NCBI GenBank assembly: GCA_016617855.1
Contig: JAECUM010004974.1
Coordinates: 1-64,000, forward strand
Direction: 5' to 3'
Length of the DNA stretch: 64,000 bases
DNA from: Megalonaias nervosa
Lineage: Eukaryota; Mollusca; Bivalvia; Unionida; Unionidae
Below are positions 49,880-62,039 of the stretch, in pieces; positions within the stretch are counted from its first letter, which is position 1, and the number at the start of each line of letters is the position of its first letter. A model generated the notes under the pieces. The model did not search any database. It had not been told where the DNA came from and saw only the letters and a program-made list of their open reading frames with translations. Made by a program: the position numbers and the translations under genes.

Positions 49880-51039
49880 TGTGCATGAAATAATTTTTTA
49901 TTAAAGAAAGAATAGAATGTGTGGGACATAATTGATATTATCCTAAGGAACCTCATAAGGCCACATTCTAGCTATATTTAGTAAATTGCCTATTCTGCTA
50001 TGATCTGGGTTCCCACACTACTGGGAAATCAGGGAGAAATGATATATTTTTTTCCCGACCACGGTAAGTTCTTGAATTTTGCAAATATTAATGAAAGTCA
50101 GGAAAAAACCTGGGAATTTTTTGCCATCACTTGATGACAGAAACAATTACATAATTAAGTTTTAACTGAACTTATCTTGAGTTAAATTTATTGAGTTCAG
50201 ACCAGATCACTCAGAGGTTGCAGAATGGGTGGTTGCAGTAAACATATTTGTATAGTCAATCCAAACACTCAGTTGATTAGATACATAGAGTTAACTGGTT
50301 AGTCCACAGACAGCTCATCTTTTCTGTCAGTGGATTAAAGATATATCGATTATAATACTTGCCATTTCTCTGAAAATAAATCATTTTCCTGTCGATTTAA
50401 TGCAGGTGTGATTCAATGTAACATCATTTAAGTTTGCTTGGCCTGCTGGTAAACAGTTCCCCAATGCCACCACCACACAGTGGCAGTGAATTCCAACTTT
50501 TTGATAGGCAGTTGACTCTATCACCACACCCCCACATAAATGGCCAAATTTCATAAATGGGGTGGGAAGGGTCAGAGGAAATTCGGATTAGAAAACAGGC
50601 TGCCTTCCTTATAGATAGAGTAGTAAGTCAGATTTTATGTAGTCTAAAACGTTGAACCTCTGAGCTGAAAATTGGTGCTAAATTATTATGCTATGTAATG
50701 TGTAGCTTAAAATATGTGTTGATACTTATATAGGTAACAGGAGAAATAGAAGTGTCATACCTTGTATTATATATCAGGTAATTTTAAGAAACGATATGAG
50801 CCCCTGTGAGTATCAATGCAGGTTTAGGGGCTGGTTTATTGGATTACAAGCCATCCTAAGTGGATTTCACAGAAAATTCAATCAATTTTAATACAGTAGT
50901 ATATCTGTGTTTAATATTTAAGGTTGTTTTGTCAAAATTTAAATCAACTCTTTTGTAATTAAATGTTTTATTGATTGATATTTAAACAAATTGTCTTGAA
51001 GAGTTTAGGTTGTTTGAAAACCATCAAGACTATTTTTTT
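49880..51039. other. No feature recognised
   Basis: AT-rich DNA between the TIR repeat and the DIRS recombinase remnant. It may include the unrecognisable N-terminal half of that DIRS element. Confidence 0.5.
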
Positions 51040-51467
51040 GCTCTCCTTGGCACCCACAATATGAAGGAGAGAGTTTCATGTCCTGTCCATAAAACCAGGC
51101 TGTCTGACCTTCAGTGGTAATTATGAGTCTGTTTCTGTCCTATGCCAACCAGTTTCCTAGCACAAAAAAAAAATGCTTGCGTTGATTGCTGCACTCCTGA
51201 TTGAAATCCCCAGTATCCATGCAAGGGATGATCAAGATAGGTTTTTATGTCCAGTCAGAGCTTTATGTTTTGATGTGGCAGCTTCTAAAGTGAGACGGAA
51301 CAGTAGGAAGTGTCCTTTCCTTTCCGATAAGGGTTCAGCCCATATTTCAGCCTCTACCATTTTGAGGTGAATTACATTAACTATCAAGAGCTCTAATCAG
51401 TCCCTAATCGAGAGGGACCATACATTTATGAAGCTTAAACTCCATGTTATTGCTACCCCAGGGCCAG

Positions 51468-52437
51468 TGTTATGTATATTTAATTTAATTGTCTGTTAGT
51501 TTTTAAAAAAAATTTTATTTCATGTTATTGTAATGTAACATTGTTTGCTGGACTTGACCTTGTCCAAAATGTAACTTTGTTTGCTGGACTTGACCTTGTC
51601 CAAAATTGAGTTCATTTCTGCTTGACATGATTGACTTTTAAAAATTTTTTTTTTTAAATTTCATTTATGCAAACAACTAATAATAGCTTTATTATTCTCT
51701 ATGTGTAGGAGCTTAGTAACTGAATTATTGCTCAGGTAAACAAAGAAGGAGTAAATATGGTGATCAGGGTCAGGGTTTTGGAGATTTCAAAGTGAATTTT
51801 ATAAGCTATTCTGTTGTAAATAAACAAGGCTCATTAGATCATTCTAGAAGGTTATTTTCCATTAGGTAATGGTGATTTTAGAAAATGTTAATTGTGACCT
51901 TCAGGTCAAGTGGAGAACTATATTATCTTGTGACTGTGAGGATTTTACCAATTGTGCTTTATTATCTAGCACTTTTAAGTTGTATTATGTTGTGACCAGT
52001 TTGGGCTGAATTTTATTTTCTTCAAATTATTGAATTCAAGTGATTCTTTTCTCTGGAAATACAAAAGTGCTCTGACAAAATTCTTGGATAAAGACATTCA
52101 TTGGAATTTGTACTGAATTCAAACCTGGAATAATATTTCCTTGATTCAACAAGAGACTGTTGACATATCAGCACTTTGCAGACCATAACAGACACGTCAT
52201 CGCCTTCAGTTTTGGATTTTTTCGGGACTTGAACTGAGTTTTATTCAGGACTTTTTATTGCTAGGACTTGTGTATTTAATTCTTGGATTATTTTGGAATT
52301 TAATTCACAATACCGTAAGTTCTTTTTTCTCATTTTTCACTTTGTATTCTAGGGAAATAAATTATTTGTTAAATTTTACAAAGCTTGTTGTCTTCACTCT
52401 TTTCTATTACTTATTTTAAGAGCATAGACTCGTAACA
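51468..52437 (+). repeat. 5' LTR of the Gypsy element
   Basis: TG...CA-bounded repeat of 970 bp matching 55919-56855. It is longer than its partner because a roughly 37-bp block (ttgtttgctggacttgacct, then tgtccaaaat) is tandemly duplicated at about 51535-51607; the 3' LTR has one copy. A TGG-starting candidate primer-binding site (TGGTGCTCATCC) begins at 52444, seven bases past the LTR. I could not assign its tRNA. Confidence 0.93.
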
Positions 52438-52593
52438 GAAAATTGGTGCTCATCCTTGGGATACAAATTTTGCTAAAATATTTCAGAAAACTTTGTTTTT
52501 GAAATTTAAATTCCCCTAGTTTCTGATTTTTTTAAATCCCAAGTATTATCAAACATTTTAGAAATCTTTAGTGAAATCAGCAAACTTTTTACA

Positions 52594-53600
52594 ATGTCAT
52601 CGAAAGTGGAGATCTTTATTTCAAATCCTATCCAGGAGCAGTTAGACTGTTTGAAAAAAGATGAATTGCTTCAACTTGCCAGAAAATATGATCTTTCTGA
52701 GGCAAAGGCTTCTTTAATGACACAAGAAATAAAAAATATTTTGGTCCAATATTTGGTAGAAATGAATGTTTTGGATAAAAGTGCTTTGGTTTTGATTAGT
52801 AAGTCTGTATCAGACTCTAATATAAAAGTAAAGGAATTAAAATTAAAATACAAGATGGAATTAAGAAAACTTTAACTTCAAAAAGATAAAGAGGAAACAC
52901 ATATGCAAATGCAATTGGAGAAAGAGGAGAAACAAATGCAATTAGATAAAGATGAAAGAGAGAGGAAAATGCTGTTGGAAAAAGAGGAGAGAGAGAAACA
53001 AATGCAGTTACAGAAAGAAGAAAAACAAATGCTGTTGGAGAAAGAGGAGAGAGAAATGCAAATGCAAAAAGAAATAGAAGAAAGAGAATTTCAATTTAGT
53101 TTAAGAGAATTAGAGTTGGCAAGTGAAAAGCACATCCCCACTTTACATACAAATTCAAGTTTTGATGTTACTAAGAATATTAGGTTACTGTCCCCATTTA
53201 GAGAAAAAGAAGTAGACAAATATTTTCCTCATTTTGAAAAAATTGCTGAAAATTCGAAATGGCCAAGAGAGCATTGGACTCTATTATTACAGAGTGCCCA
53301 TTTTGGCAAAGTCCGAGACATATATGCTTCCCTATCAGTACAGCAAAGTGCTGACTATGATCTGGTTAAGGAATGCATCTTAAAGGGTTATGAGTTGGTC
53401 TTTAAGGCTTATCGTCAAAAATTCAGGAACTATAAAAGAGAAGCTGGACAAACTCGTGTCAAATTTGCAAGAGCAAAGAGCAGTTATTTGATAGGTGGTG
53501 CATAGCCAAGAAAGCTGATCAAGATTACGAAAATCTCAGCAACTCGTATTGTTTAAGAGTCCAACAATTGCGTCCATAGTGACATTAAGACTTATCTTGA
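52594..53600 (+). pseudogene. gag: Gypsy gag polyprotein gene, interrupted
   Basis: The frame opens at ATG 52594 and runs to 53505 with one in-frame stop, TAA at 52873-52875. The first part is acidic/helical. Next is a long charged K/E/Q-rich coiled-coil stretch (about 52876-53110, repeats of QLEKEEK and MLLEKEER type). Then comes a capsid/SCAN-like domain with LLSPFREKEVDKYFPHFEK, WPREHWTLLLQSA and YELVFKAYRQKFR. This order is typical of Gypsy gag in molluscs and other aquatic animals. Near 53480 the frame shifts; the continuation EQLFDRWCIAKKA is read in another frame. Structural protein of the particle; dead here. Confidence 0.85.
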
Positions 53601-53789
53601 TGAACATAGGTCAAAACTTTAGAAAATGCTGCTCGTACTGCTGACAAGTATTCCTTAGCTCATAAAGATTCTTTTGTAAGCAAGTCTTCCACTCAGCAGT
53701 CTTCTGGTAAAAAAGTATTTCAGCCTAATACAAGCCCTTCTAAACTTCAATCTGGCACAACTTTTAGAAATTAAGTTTCTGAAAAGATT

Positions 53790-54170
53790 GATCAGAAATC
53801 CTTATCTCTTCCTATGTGTACCTGTTGCAAGAAGAAAGGACACGTTATTTCTGATTACTACAAATTGAAAAATAAGCATCAGAATCAAGACAGAGCTATT
53901 CCAAATGCTCTTATTTCTAAGAGGTCAAGGTCACAGTCGTGTATTGAAAGCAATACATTTGTTGGGTCTAATAAACCCCAGTCTGATTTTATTATGGAGA
54001 ATTATGAACCATTCATGTCAAAGGGTTCTATATCACTCATAGGTGATCCAGCCAGTCCTATCCCTATTAAAATTTTAAGGGACTTGGGAGCTTCTCAGAT
54101 TTATCAGGTACTTTGCCTTTTTCTGAGCAGTCCTGTTCTAATGAGAGAGTTCTTATTCAGGGAGTAGAGT
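53790..54170 (+). pseudogene. Gypsy nucleocapsid knuckle and aspartic protease remnant
   Basis: A CCHC-like knuckle CTCCKKKGHVISDYYK at about 53814-53862 has Tyr where the final Cys should be. The protease motif normally D-(S/T)-G-A-S reads RDLGAS at about 54078-54095, so Thr/Ser is replaced by Leu. The region after it continues in another frame (from 54113) with VTVRIMSSLPVEGIHLLLGN, a protease flap and C-terminal part. Both domains are recognisable but damaged. Confidence 0.7.
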
Positions 54171-54499
54171 GCGGCTTTGTTAATGTTTCTCTCAATTCTG
54201 TAAATTTGTCATCAGACTTAGTTTCAGGACCTGTGACAGTCAGAATAATGTCTTCTTTACCCGTTGAGGGCATTCATTTATTACTAGGCAATGACCTAGC
54301 TGGAGACAAGGTTGTGGTTAATCCACTTGTAACTGACAAGCCTTGCTGGGATCATAAAGTCGATCCTATTGAGAAAGAATACCCTGATTTATATCCAGCT
54401 TGTACAGTTACTAGAACTATGGCAAAGAAAGCTCTTGAGAATAATGTTGATCAGGAAAGTATTCCTTTAGCTGACACATGTTTTGGTCAGGCTTTTGAT

Positions 54500-55800
54500 G
54501 AGGTCACATTCTACCATGACGTTGAAATTGTAAATTCCAAACCTGTGAAACAACACCCATACAGGATGAACCCTCTCAAACAGGAATGCTTGAAAAAAGA
54601 AATCCAGTATTTGCTTGAGAATGATTTCATATAGCCGAGTAAAAGTGGTTAGAGTTCACCATATATACTTGTTCTGAAACTAGATAATACTTTCCGCATG
54701 TGCACTGATTATATAAAGGTGAACATTGTGACTAAAACAGATTAATTTCCATTACCATTAGAATCGATGACTGCATTGATAAATTGGAAATGCTAAGTAT
54801 GTCACCAAATTTGACCTTCTGAAAGGATTTTGGCAAATTCCACTGACGGAAAGGGCAAAGGAAATTTCAGCATTCGTGACTTCAGATGGACTTTATCAAT
54901 ATAAAGTGATGCCATTTGGGATGAAAGGTTCGCCAAGTACTTTTCAACGTTTAATGAACATGATTACCTCTGGTCTAGATAATTGTGATGCTTACATCGA
55001 TGATGTCATTATCTACAACGACACCTGGAAAGACCATTTAGCGACAATTCGGAAATTCTTTGACAGACTCACTGATGCAAGTTTGACAATTAGTTTATCC
55101 AAAAGTGAGTTTTGCCGTGTTTGTTTAACATTTCTAGGACATTATGTGGGACATGGTCAAGTTAAACCTATATATGCTACGGTCAAGGCTATCTCTGAAT
55201 TCCTGTGCCTATCAGTAAAAAGCGACTGATGCGATTTTTGGGTATGTCTGGATACTATCGGAAATTTTGTTCCAATTTTTCCATAATTGCTGAACCCCTG
55301 ACAAATTTATTAAGCAAGAAAACCAAGTTTCATTGGTCTGAAAAATGTCAGGAGGCTTTTGATAAGTTAAAGACCATACGTAAGAGTGCACCAGTTCTTA
55401 CAGCTCGAAATTTCAGCTAATCATTTAAACTGTTCACACAAGTGATGTTGGGGTTGGAGCAGTATTGATTCAAGAAGATAGAAATGGTGTTGATCATCCA
55501 GTGTGCTATTTTTCTAAGAAATTAAATAAGCACCAGAGAAATTATTCAACAATCGAGAAGGAATGTTTGGCTTTGATACTGGCATTACAACACTTTGAAG
55601 TTTACATTAGTTCAGCTCCTTCTCTGATTATTGTGTGTAGTGATCACAAACCCCTTTCCTTGGCAAGATGAAAAAGAAAAATCAGAGATTATTAAGGTGG
55701 AGTTTGTTGTTGCAGGAATATAATATTGACATCAGGCACATCAAGGGAAAAGACAATTTAATAGCAGATGCACATTCACGTGTATATAAATATGTTTCAT
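54500..55800 (+). pseudogene. pol: Gypsy reverse transcriptase and RNase H, frameshifted
   Basis: Blocks of the Gypsy RT appear in order across several frames: the N-terminal VKQHPYRMNPLKQECLKKEI, a palm block with VMPFGMKGSPSTFQRLMN (54909-54962), the catalytic YIDDVIIYND (TAC of YIDD at 54993), FLGHYVG, then the connection SGYYRKFCSNFSIIAEPLTN. RNase H follows with SDVGVGAVLIQ (55443 onward), Y-S-T-I-E-K-E-C-L-A, CSDHKPL and IRHIKGKDNLIADAHSR. The usual first RNase H aspartate (V-D-A-S) is altered to V-H-T-S. Stops and frame changes at about 54635, 55230, 55420 and 55670 make it non-functional. Confidence 0.88.
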
Positions 55801-55918
55801 GTATACTTTGTGTCATTCATAAGATTTCATCTTATGTTTTTTTACCACATGCATATTTGACCTATAGTAAAAAGAATGCTTTATTGCATAAATCTTTCTT
55901 TTTCTTTATGAGGGAAAG

Positions 55919-56855
55919 TGTTATGTATATTTAATTTAATTGTTTGTCTGCTAGTTTTAATTTTTTAAAATTTCATTACATGTTATTGTAATGTAACATT
56001 GTTTGCTGGACTTGACCTTGTCCAAAATTGAGTTCATTTCTGCTTGACGTTTTTAAGTTTTTAAATTTTTTAAATTTCATTTATGTAATCAACTAATAAT
56101 AGCTTCATTATTCTCTATGTGTAGGAGCTTATTAACCGAATTATTATTCAGGTAAACAAAGAAGGAGTAAATGTGTTGATCAGAGTCAGGGTTTTGGACA
56201 TTTCTAAGTGAATTTTATAGGCTATTGTGTTGGAAATAAACAAGGCTCATTAAATCATTCTAGAAGCTTATTTTCCATTACGTAATGGTTATTTTTAGAA
56301 ACTGTTAATTGTGACCTTGATGTCAAGTGGATAACTATATTATCTTGTGACTGTGAGGATTTTACCATTTGTGCTTTAACATCTAGCACTTTAAGTTGTA
56401 TTATGTTGTGACCAGTTTGTGCTGAATTTTATTTTCTTCAAATTACTTAATTTAAGTTATTCTTTTCTCTGGAAATACAAAAGTGCTCTGACAAAATTCT
56501 TGGATAAAGACATTCATTGGAATTTATACTGAATTCAAACCTGGAATAATATTTCCTTGATTCAACAAGAGACTGTTAACACATCAACACTTCGCAGACC
56601 ATAACATACACGTCATCGCCTTCAATTTTGGATCTTTTCGGGACTTGAACTGAGTTTTATTCAGGACTTTTTATTACTAGGCCTTGTGTCTTTAATTCTT
56701 GTATTTATTTTGGGATTTAATTCGCAATACCGTAAGTTCTTTTTTTCTCATTTTTCACTTTGTATTGTGGGGAAATAAATTATTTGTTAAATGTTACAAA
56801 GCTTGTTGTCTTCACTCTTTTCTGTTACTTATTTTAAGAGCATAGACTCGTAATA
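55919..56855 (+). repeat. 3' LTR of the Gypsy element
   Basis: 937-bp partner of 51468-52437, starting TGTTATGTATATTT and ending ...GACTCGTAATA (terminal CA changed to TA). It is followed by the gccag target duplication. Scattered substitutions and small indels separate the two LTRs, so the insertion is not recent. Confidence 0.93.
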
Positions 56856-57679
56856 GCCAGTCTAACACATTTGTCACTGGACGATTTGATAAAAGTCGTG
56901 CTTTGGCAATCTCAAACAACCTTCTCCTTTCACTTTCACTCGTTAGCTCACTAAAGCAAACGAATGTTGTCTTTGAAGCCAATACTCATAGCTCAAGAAG
57001 TGGCCCAAGTGGAAACCATCTGACAGTAGTATACACTTTACAGTGAGGGTGAGTATTCCCATTGTATTCTTCACCATTTGTGGAATAATCTCACTGTACT
57101 AGCAAATTCAGCTACACAATAGCAAGAGGTTTTTTATTACTGATATTCAGGTGTAATTTTGTTTTGGGGTGGGGGTGGCAAAACTAATTTTAATGATGTA
57201 ATACTTACATTTTGCTATTTTCCTGTCATTCACTGATTGATCATTATGGAGTCACTCTATAGTAGGATGAATTCTTATCACATGTTCGAGTGGGTTTTTT
57301 TTCTGCCTCGAAATGAGTAAGTTATGCAGTAGCAACAGGTAGGTATTTCATCATTAAAATTAGTTTTCACCACCTACCGACCCACCGCTACTCATCAAAA
57401 GAACATCTGCACAAACGTTCATGGCAAGTATCCTGTGTTATATAGATGCTGTTCTTGGTTAGCTTCTTTCATTCTACTTAAATATTAATGTTAGCATCTA
57501 TGATTAATTGTATCCATTTTATTACCTAGAACCTATGGCATTTGCCCATTATATATAAAAGTTTTACATAAGCACATCTCCGTTCTCAGTTCTATCAATC
57601 ATCGTGGTCGACTTACTCTAAAGATTATGGTGCTTGTTTTTTTGGGGGGGTGGGGTGTTTTTTTCATTTTTTTTTTTCA

Positions 57680-58200
57680 TCACAACTATATCCATTGACT
57701 AATAATGTTATCATTCTGACAGCAAGCCTGCTTCAATATGACTTACTTGTAGGAGGGTTGTTGTTTGAAATTGCCGACTTCGTATAATTGGTATTACTGC
57801 AGGACATAGATACATGTGATATGCCCAGGCACGAGGTTTTTGCTCATGCTGCGATCTCATGGATTTATAGAGAATAAGTTATAAATTTGATTTTTTTAGC
57901 TTAATTATCTAAGTCTAATTGTTTGATATATGTGTCTGCGCGTTGAATAGGTGTTCCTGAGGGTTGATGTTCTGTATCTTGCTGTATATATGACCATCTT
58001 GTAGATTGTTGTGCTTTGCAATTACTTGTTTTGTTTGGTCAAACTTGACTGAGGATGCGGATGACAGATGGTTCAAAGCAAGCATTAGCCATGCAACACT
58101 ATACCAGGTTCTCTTGAATTGTTAGCAAATAAGCTATAAACTTGAATATCTGAGTCTGGTTGATCAGGATTTGATGAATATATGTACCTGACTGGTGTGA
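57680..58200. other. Left copy of a diverged direct repeat flanking the DIRS element
   Basis: The segment around 57800-57880 (gaggtttttgctcatgctgc, gatctcatggatttatagag) resembles 63670-63770 (gaggtttagccttgcactgg, gatctccttgattattacag). Also ttaattatctaagtctaatt resembles gattatccaagtctagttat at 63560. So the ground DNA on both sides of the 58.5-63.2 kb element shares more than the minisatellite. No gene seen. Confidence 0.5.
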
Positions 58201-58204
58201 ATAT

Positions 58205-58523
58205 ATTTTTCTTCTGTGAATATCTGACTACTAAATATAGGTGTCTGATTGGTGAATATCTGTGTCTGACTACTAAATATAGGTGTCTGATTGGTGAATA
58301 TCTGTGCCTGAGTACTAAATACAGGTGTCTGATTGGTGAATATCTGACTACTAAATATAGGTGTCTGATTGGTGAATATCTGTGCCTGAGTACTAAATAC
58401 AGGTGTCTGATTGGTGAATATATGACTACTAAATATAGGTGTCTGATTGGTGAATATCTGTGTCTGACTACTAAATATAGGTGTCTGATTGGTGAATATC
58501 AGTGTCTGACTACTGAATATAAG
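58205..58523. repeat. 42-bp minisatellite, left of the DIRS element
   Basis: Unit tactaaatataggtgtctga, then ttggtgaatatctgtgtctgac, about eight units, some shortened to 30-36 bp. The same family recurs at 63205-63370 in the same orientation, on the other side of the DIRS element. Confidence 0.9.
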
Positions 58524-59059
58524 TGTTTCTTCTTCAAATACGTTATCCAATGATAATACCTTAGAAGAACTACCGGTACTACCTCGTAAATCCAGCTCTC
58601 CCAGGCTAAAATTTACCCACCCAACTAGGTGGCAGTTAGAGCGATCTCACCCTGATACCTGGATTGGCACCAAATCTCATACAATCATCATTTACTATTG
58701 TACTTCCCCTCATGCTGAGTAGAATGCTTTCTGCAGATAGAAGCCTCACAATCCATACAAGCAGTTTGGAAGTTCTCTACCTTAAAACATGTTGGAGGAG
58801 TTTCATCTTCGAAGGGAAGTACACCCCATCGATAAATTTCTAACTTTTCTGTCAGTTCCATCGTCATCAACAAAGTTATCTTTTCAGTGTTATCACTTTG
58901 CCGTCTTCACACGTAGTCGCCTTTGGTACATACCTGCACAGGATGCGATGGTATCCCCTTACATTGCTATAGCCGAGTTAATAAGTGCATGTCTGATGCA
59001 TGATACAGAAGTCTCTTTTAATATATCCGGAGACATACAGGTAAGATTTCTATATTGTC

Positions 59060-59600
59060 TTAGTGTCCATTTCATAATTATATACATGGCGCTTTATTGA
59101 TTTTACCAGTATAGAACATCATTGTGCATTTCCTACATGTAACATTTTCTCATAATGGATATTGTAGTGCCTACTTCATAAGTATCTATGATGACACTTC
59201 AGTGCCTTTTTTTGGCAGGTTCTGTGTGGACTATAGAAAACTCGTTTATATTACCGTGTAGCTTCCGTCATGATCAGATACATACAGTTTTCTATACATG
59301 TTGACTCGTAGCATCCAGCTCTTACATGTAGTTACTATAAGCGATGCTTCAGTGATTTTACCTGTATGCGGAGTAAAAAATTGGCTTTCCTACGGGTAAC
59401 TTATTATTAGAATTGATTATTTGGTGTCCATTTGTACATGAATTTATGAAAAGGAACGCTTCAGTGATTTTACCTGTATAGGCATTCAAACTTGACATTC
59501 CTACAGGTAACATATTTAAATTGATGATTTAGCATCCACTTAGTAAGTATTAATAGCGACACTTTAATTCTCAACATGTACAGGTCACATGCGACAGTTT
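59060..59600. repeat. Degenerate tandem repeat of about 110-125 bp
   Basis: Blocks such as cttcagtgattttacctgta recur at about 59347 and 59459, with relatives near 59090 and 59200 (atgacacttcagtgcc). Related ggtgtccatttgtacat, gcatccacttagtaag and acaggtaacat motifs fall between them. Lies inside the left part of the DIRS element. Confidence 0.65.
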
Positions 59601-61429
59601 ACAGGTAGTTTTCATAGTATGTAACTCTGCTTGAACACTCCTAAGTTCATAAAGCAAAACACCTGCTGCTCTATTTTGTCTGATAGATTTAGACCATGGA
59701 CAAGTGCAGTCAGGTTGTCATTCATTGAAAACATGTTAGACTTGCATATTATGGACAGAAGTCAATGGGCGGCGATTCTTTTGGTACTAACGGGAAGGTG
59801 CGGAAGCATACCTTGAGGGATGAAACATCACCATCATACATGCAAGGGTTCAAAACCGTATAATTTACTGGGGAGCAAGATGGAGAGCAACAACAACCTC
59901 AGTTACAATCTCGCATATCAGAATTACAGACCAGCTACGTGTATCAATATTCCTTACCTCGACCCAACCTTAAGAACATAATGCCAGTCAAAATGGCAAT
60001 GTTCTTTCATGACCGGACTCAGGTATATAACTCTGGTTTCAATGGACCGTGACCACAATCGATCACACAGCATCTGTCACCAGCCAAATGAACTTGACCA
60101 GTTCCATAACTCACATAGTGCCACTGGGTACTTCCTGCGTACGATGCCCAGCTTAGTACCTCAATACCCAGGAGCCCAGATCATACATGGATCAGTCTAG
60201 CCTGTATAGTGCTGCTGTCATTTCCTGTGGACGACATTTCACTCTATACATGCACTCTCATGAATCAGTCTAACTTGCTTAGTGCTGCTAGGCTTTTCCT
60301 GTGGATGACATCCAGTTTATATGGGCACTATCATAGATGTAACCAGCATAGTACCTCAAAACTTCTGGCATATGATGTCAATCTTGGTTCCTCAGTTTCC
60401 AATAGATGCCTCTTCACTCGCTCTCAGGCGTTTGCAACCCTAAGGGAGCCTCTACTTAGCGACGCCTTGGAAGTAATGAGATCCAACTCATAAGTGCAAG
60501 TGTAATGAGCCACCATCCTCAACATTTTCTCCAAATACTTCGCAGGTAGCACAAGAGACATCGGCTTCACTTCCTTAATATAAAACCAAAAAACTCCAAA
60601 AACAATGAAAACTGGACCTCAGGTTCACTCATTATTAGATCTTACTATGATGAGTGATACTCCACCTTGCAGGCTTGGACTGAAGTTTTCCGGCCACTCT
60701 TATCAGAGTTATGTCCTCATTCCTCTACATCACCTGCCTGGTCGACAGTTCTGACATCAGGTAATCATTGTCTACGGAAGAATCTACTTGCAATTGCTTC
60801 CATAATCTGACAAAGTTACTGACAATTTTGGGCTGCTTAAATTGTCAATCACAAGTTCCAAGCATCTACACACGTTTTTTCTATCAGATGCCATCACTCA
60901 GTTTTCCAGTTTGGTACCCATCAATTGATTCATAACGTCATGACTGTGATGAACATTGCATCTAATATCTATGGCGATCTTTCAATCGGTGTATAATAGC
61001 CTATCTTCTCCCACCCCGAATCTCATAGACTTACAATAGGTAGAATGATATTCACTGTTGCCTACCTCCACCTTTCTTAAAGACCATCATAGGCTAAGCT
61101 ATTCTCGCATCCTTAATCATCTGTTCTCCTCTTTAATGATCAGGTTGATGGAATTCGCAATAAGCCACCAAGGATACATTATTTCAGTCCCTTACAGTCT
61201 CAGCTACAGTGGGGCGATTTGCAATGCAACCAACGAAAAGTCGGAGACATGTTCCTGCAGCACAGGCCACTGGAAAGCAGTCCTACCGAATTTACAACCA
61301 TCAAAAACCAGTTCTCCCGAACCAAGTGGAAAGAGTCAAAACGGGAGGTAGATTGTTTGCGTCAGCATTTCCACAAGATGAAAACTGTTTTTGAAAACTT
61401 ATTATTGGTGGCTGTAAAACCTAAATGGG

Positions 61430-61680
61430 GAATGGAGTTCTCATTCTGTCAGACAACTCTACTGTGGTGACTTATCTCAAACGGCAAAGCGGGACCAAGT
61501 TCATAGACCTTGTGTTCTTGTTTGGGAATTTCTAAAGTTTTGTCCTCAACGACAAATTCATGTCCATATTTAACATATCCTACACTTTCTCGTAACAGAA
61601 TCGCCAGGAATCTAGATATTCCTTCATCTGCTTTAACCAACCACGATAGCAGGTGTTTCATCCCAACCCAGAGTTACTGA
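61430..61680 (+). pseudogene. DIRS RNase H remnant
   Basis: In frame pieces read LSDNSTVVTYLKRQSGTKFI and DLVFLFGNF, then after frame changes LVTESPGI and PTTIAGVSSQPRVT. These match the D-N-(S/A)-T-V-V-x-Y-(I/L)-x-(R/K)-Q-G-G-T block and the following AD-x-(L/E)-SR segment of DIRS elements, with the latter decayed. It is the part of the pol region just before the recombinase. Confidence 0.7.
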
Positions 61681-62039
61681 ACCTGCATGTCTGCCCTTAA
61701 GAACAAACAGTTATCACAACAAGTGGTAGAGAATCCCTCAAATGAGCTGGCCATCAAACCTTAAAGGGGCATGAAGGCAATTGAGTATGATCTCTGTGGA
61801 GCGCACAAGAGCACTATATCCCTGTAGGTATCAATACCTCAATAGCTAGCTTCCTATGGCTCTTTGACGAGAATCAGAACCAATCACAATTAAATCCCAC
61901 CGTTCCACTATCACTGGCCCACTGCGCTATCGAGGAAGAGGGAATATTGGACAAACCAAAAACCTATCCAGTCTTCTGTTCATTTTTGGATTTCACCTGT
62001 CCAATGACACTGGATCCTGGCCCAAGTGGAATTTATCAT

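Larger units (their letters stand above)
51468..56855 (+). mobile_element. Gypsy-type LTR retrotransposon, complete ends, no integrase, inactive
   Basis: The ends are long terminal repeats of 970 and 937 bp starting TGTTATGTATATTT, flanked by a 5-bp target duplication gccag (51463-51467 and 56856-56860). Between them come, in order, a SCAN-like gag, a damaged zinc knuckle and aspartic protease, a reverse transcriptase with YIDD, and an RNase H ending at the D-A-x-S-R motif. Only about 130 bp then remain before a purine tract (gagggaaag, 55910-55918) and the 3' LTR, so there is no integrase (no HHCC or DDE region). Gag has an in-frame stop and a frameshift, and pol has several. It sits inside a DIRS recombinase gene. 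Confidence 0.93.
51040..57370 (+). mobile_element. DIRS-like tyrosine-recombinase retroelement remnant, split by the Gypsy element
   Basis: Before the Gypsy insertion, 51173-51467 encodes IPSIHARDDQDRFLCPVRAL followed by a STILRW/TIKSSNQSL block, the middle of a DIRS tyrosine recombinase (LCPVRAL is a family hallmark). Directly after the Gypsy 3' LTR and target duplication, 56856-57020 continues with ASLTHLSLDDLIKVVLWQSQ, then TTFSFHFHSLAH and PILIAQEVA, the C-terminal end of the same domain. Downstream is a 25-bp inverted pair, 57180-57204 and 57343-57367 (24 of 25 matching), as expected for the internal complementary region and terminal repeat of DIRS elements. The reverse transcriptase half is absent. 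The catalytic H-x-x-R is degraded. Confidence 0.82.

Noticed and set aside
58164..58553. 128- and 123-codon repetitive frames
   Set aside because: Produced by the 42-bp minisatellite, open both ways; the second block at 63.2 kb is similar but drifted.
59631..60493. Several 60-94-codon plus-strand frames
   Set aside because: They lie inside the decayed DIRS element, in its gag-like part, and carry no intact domain.
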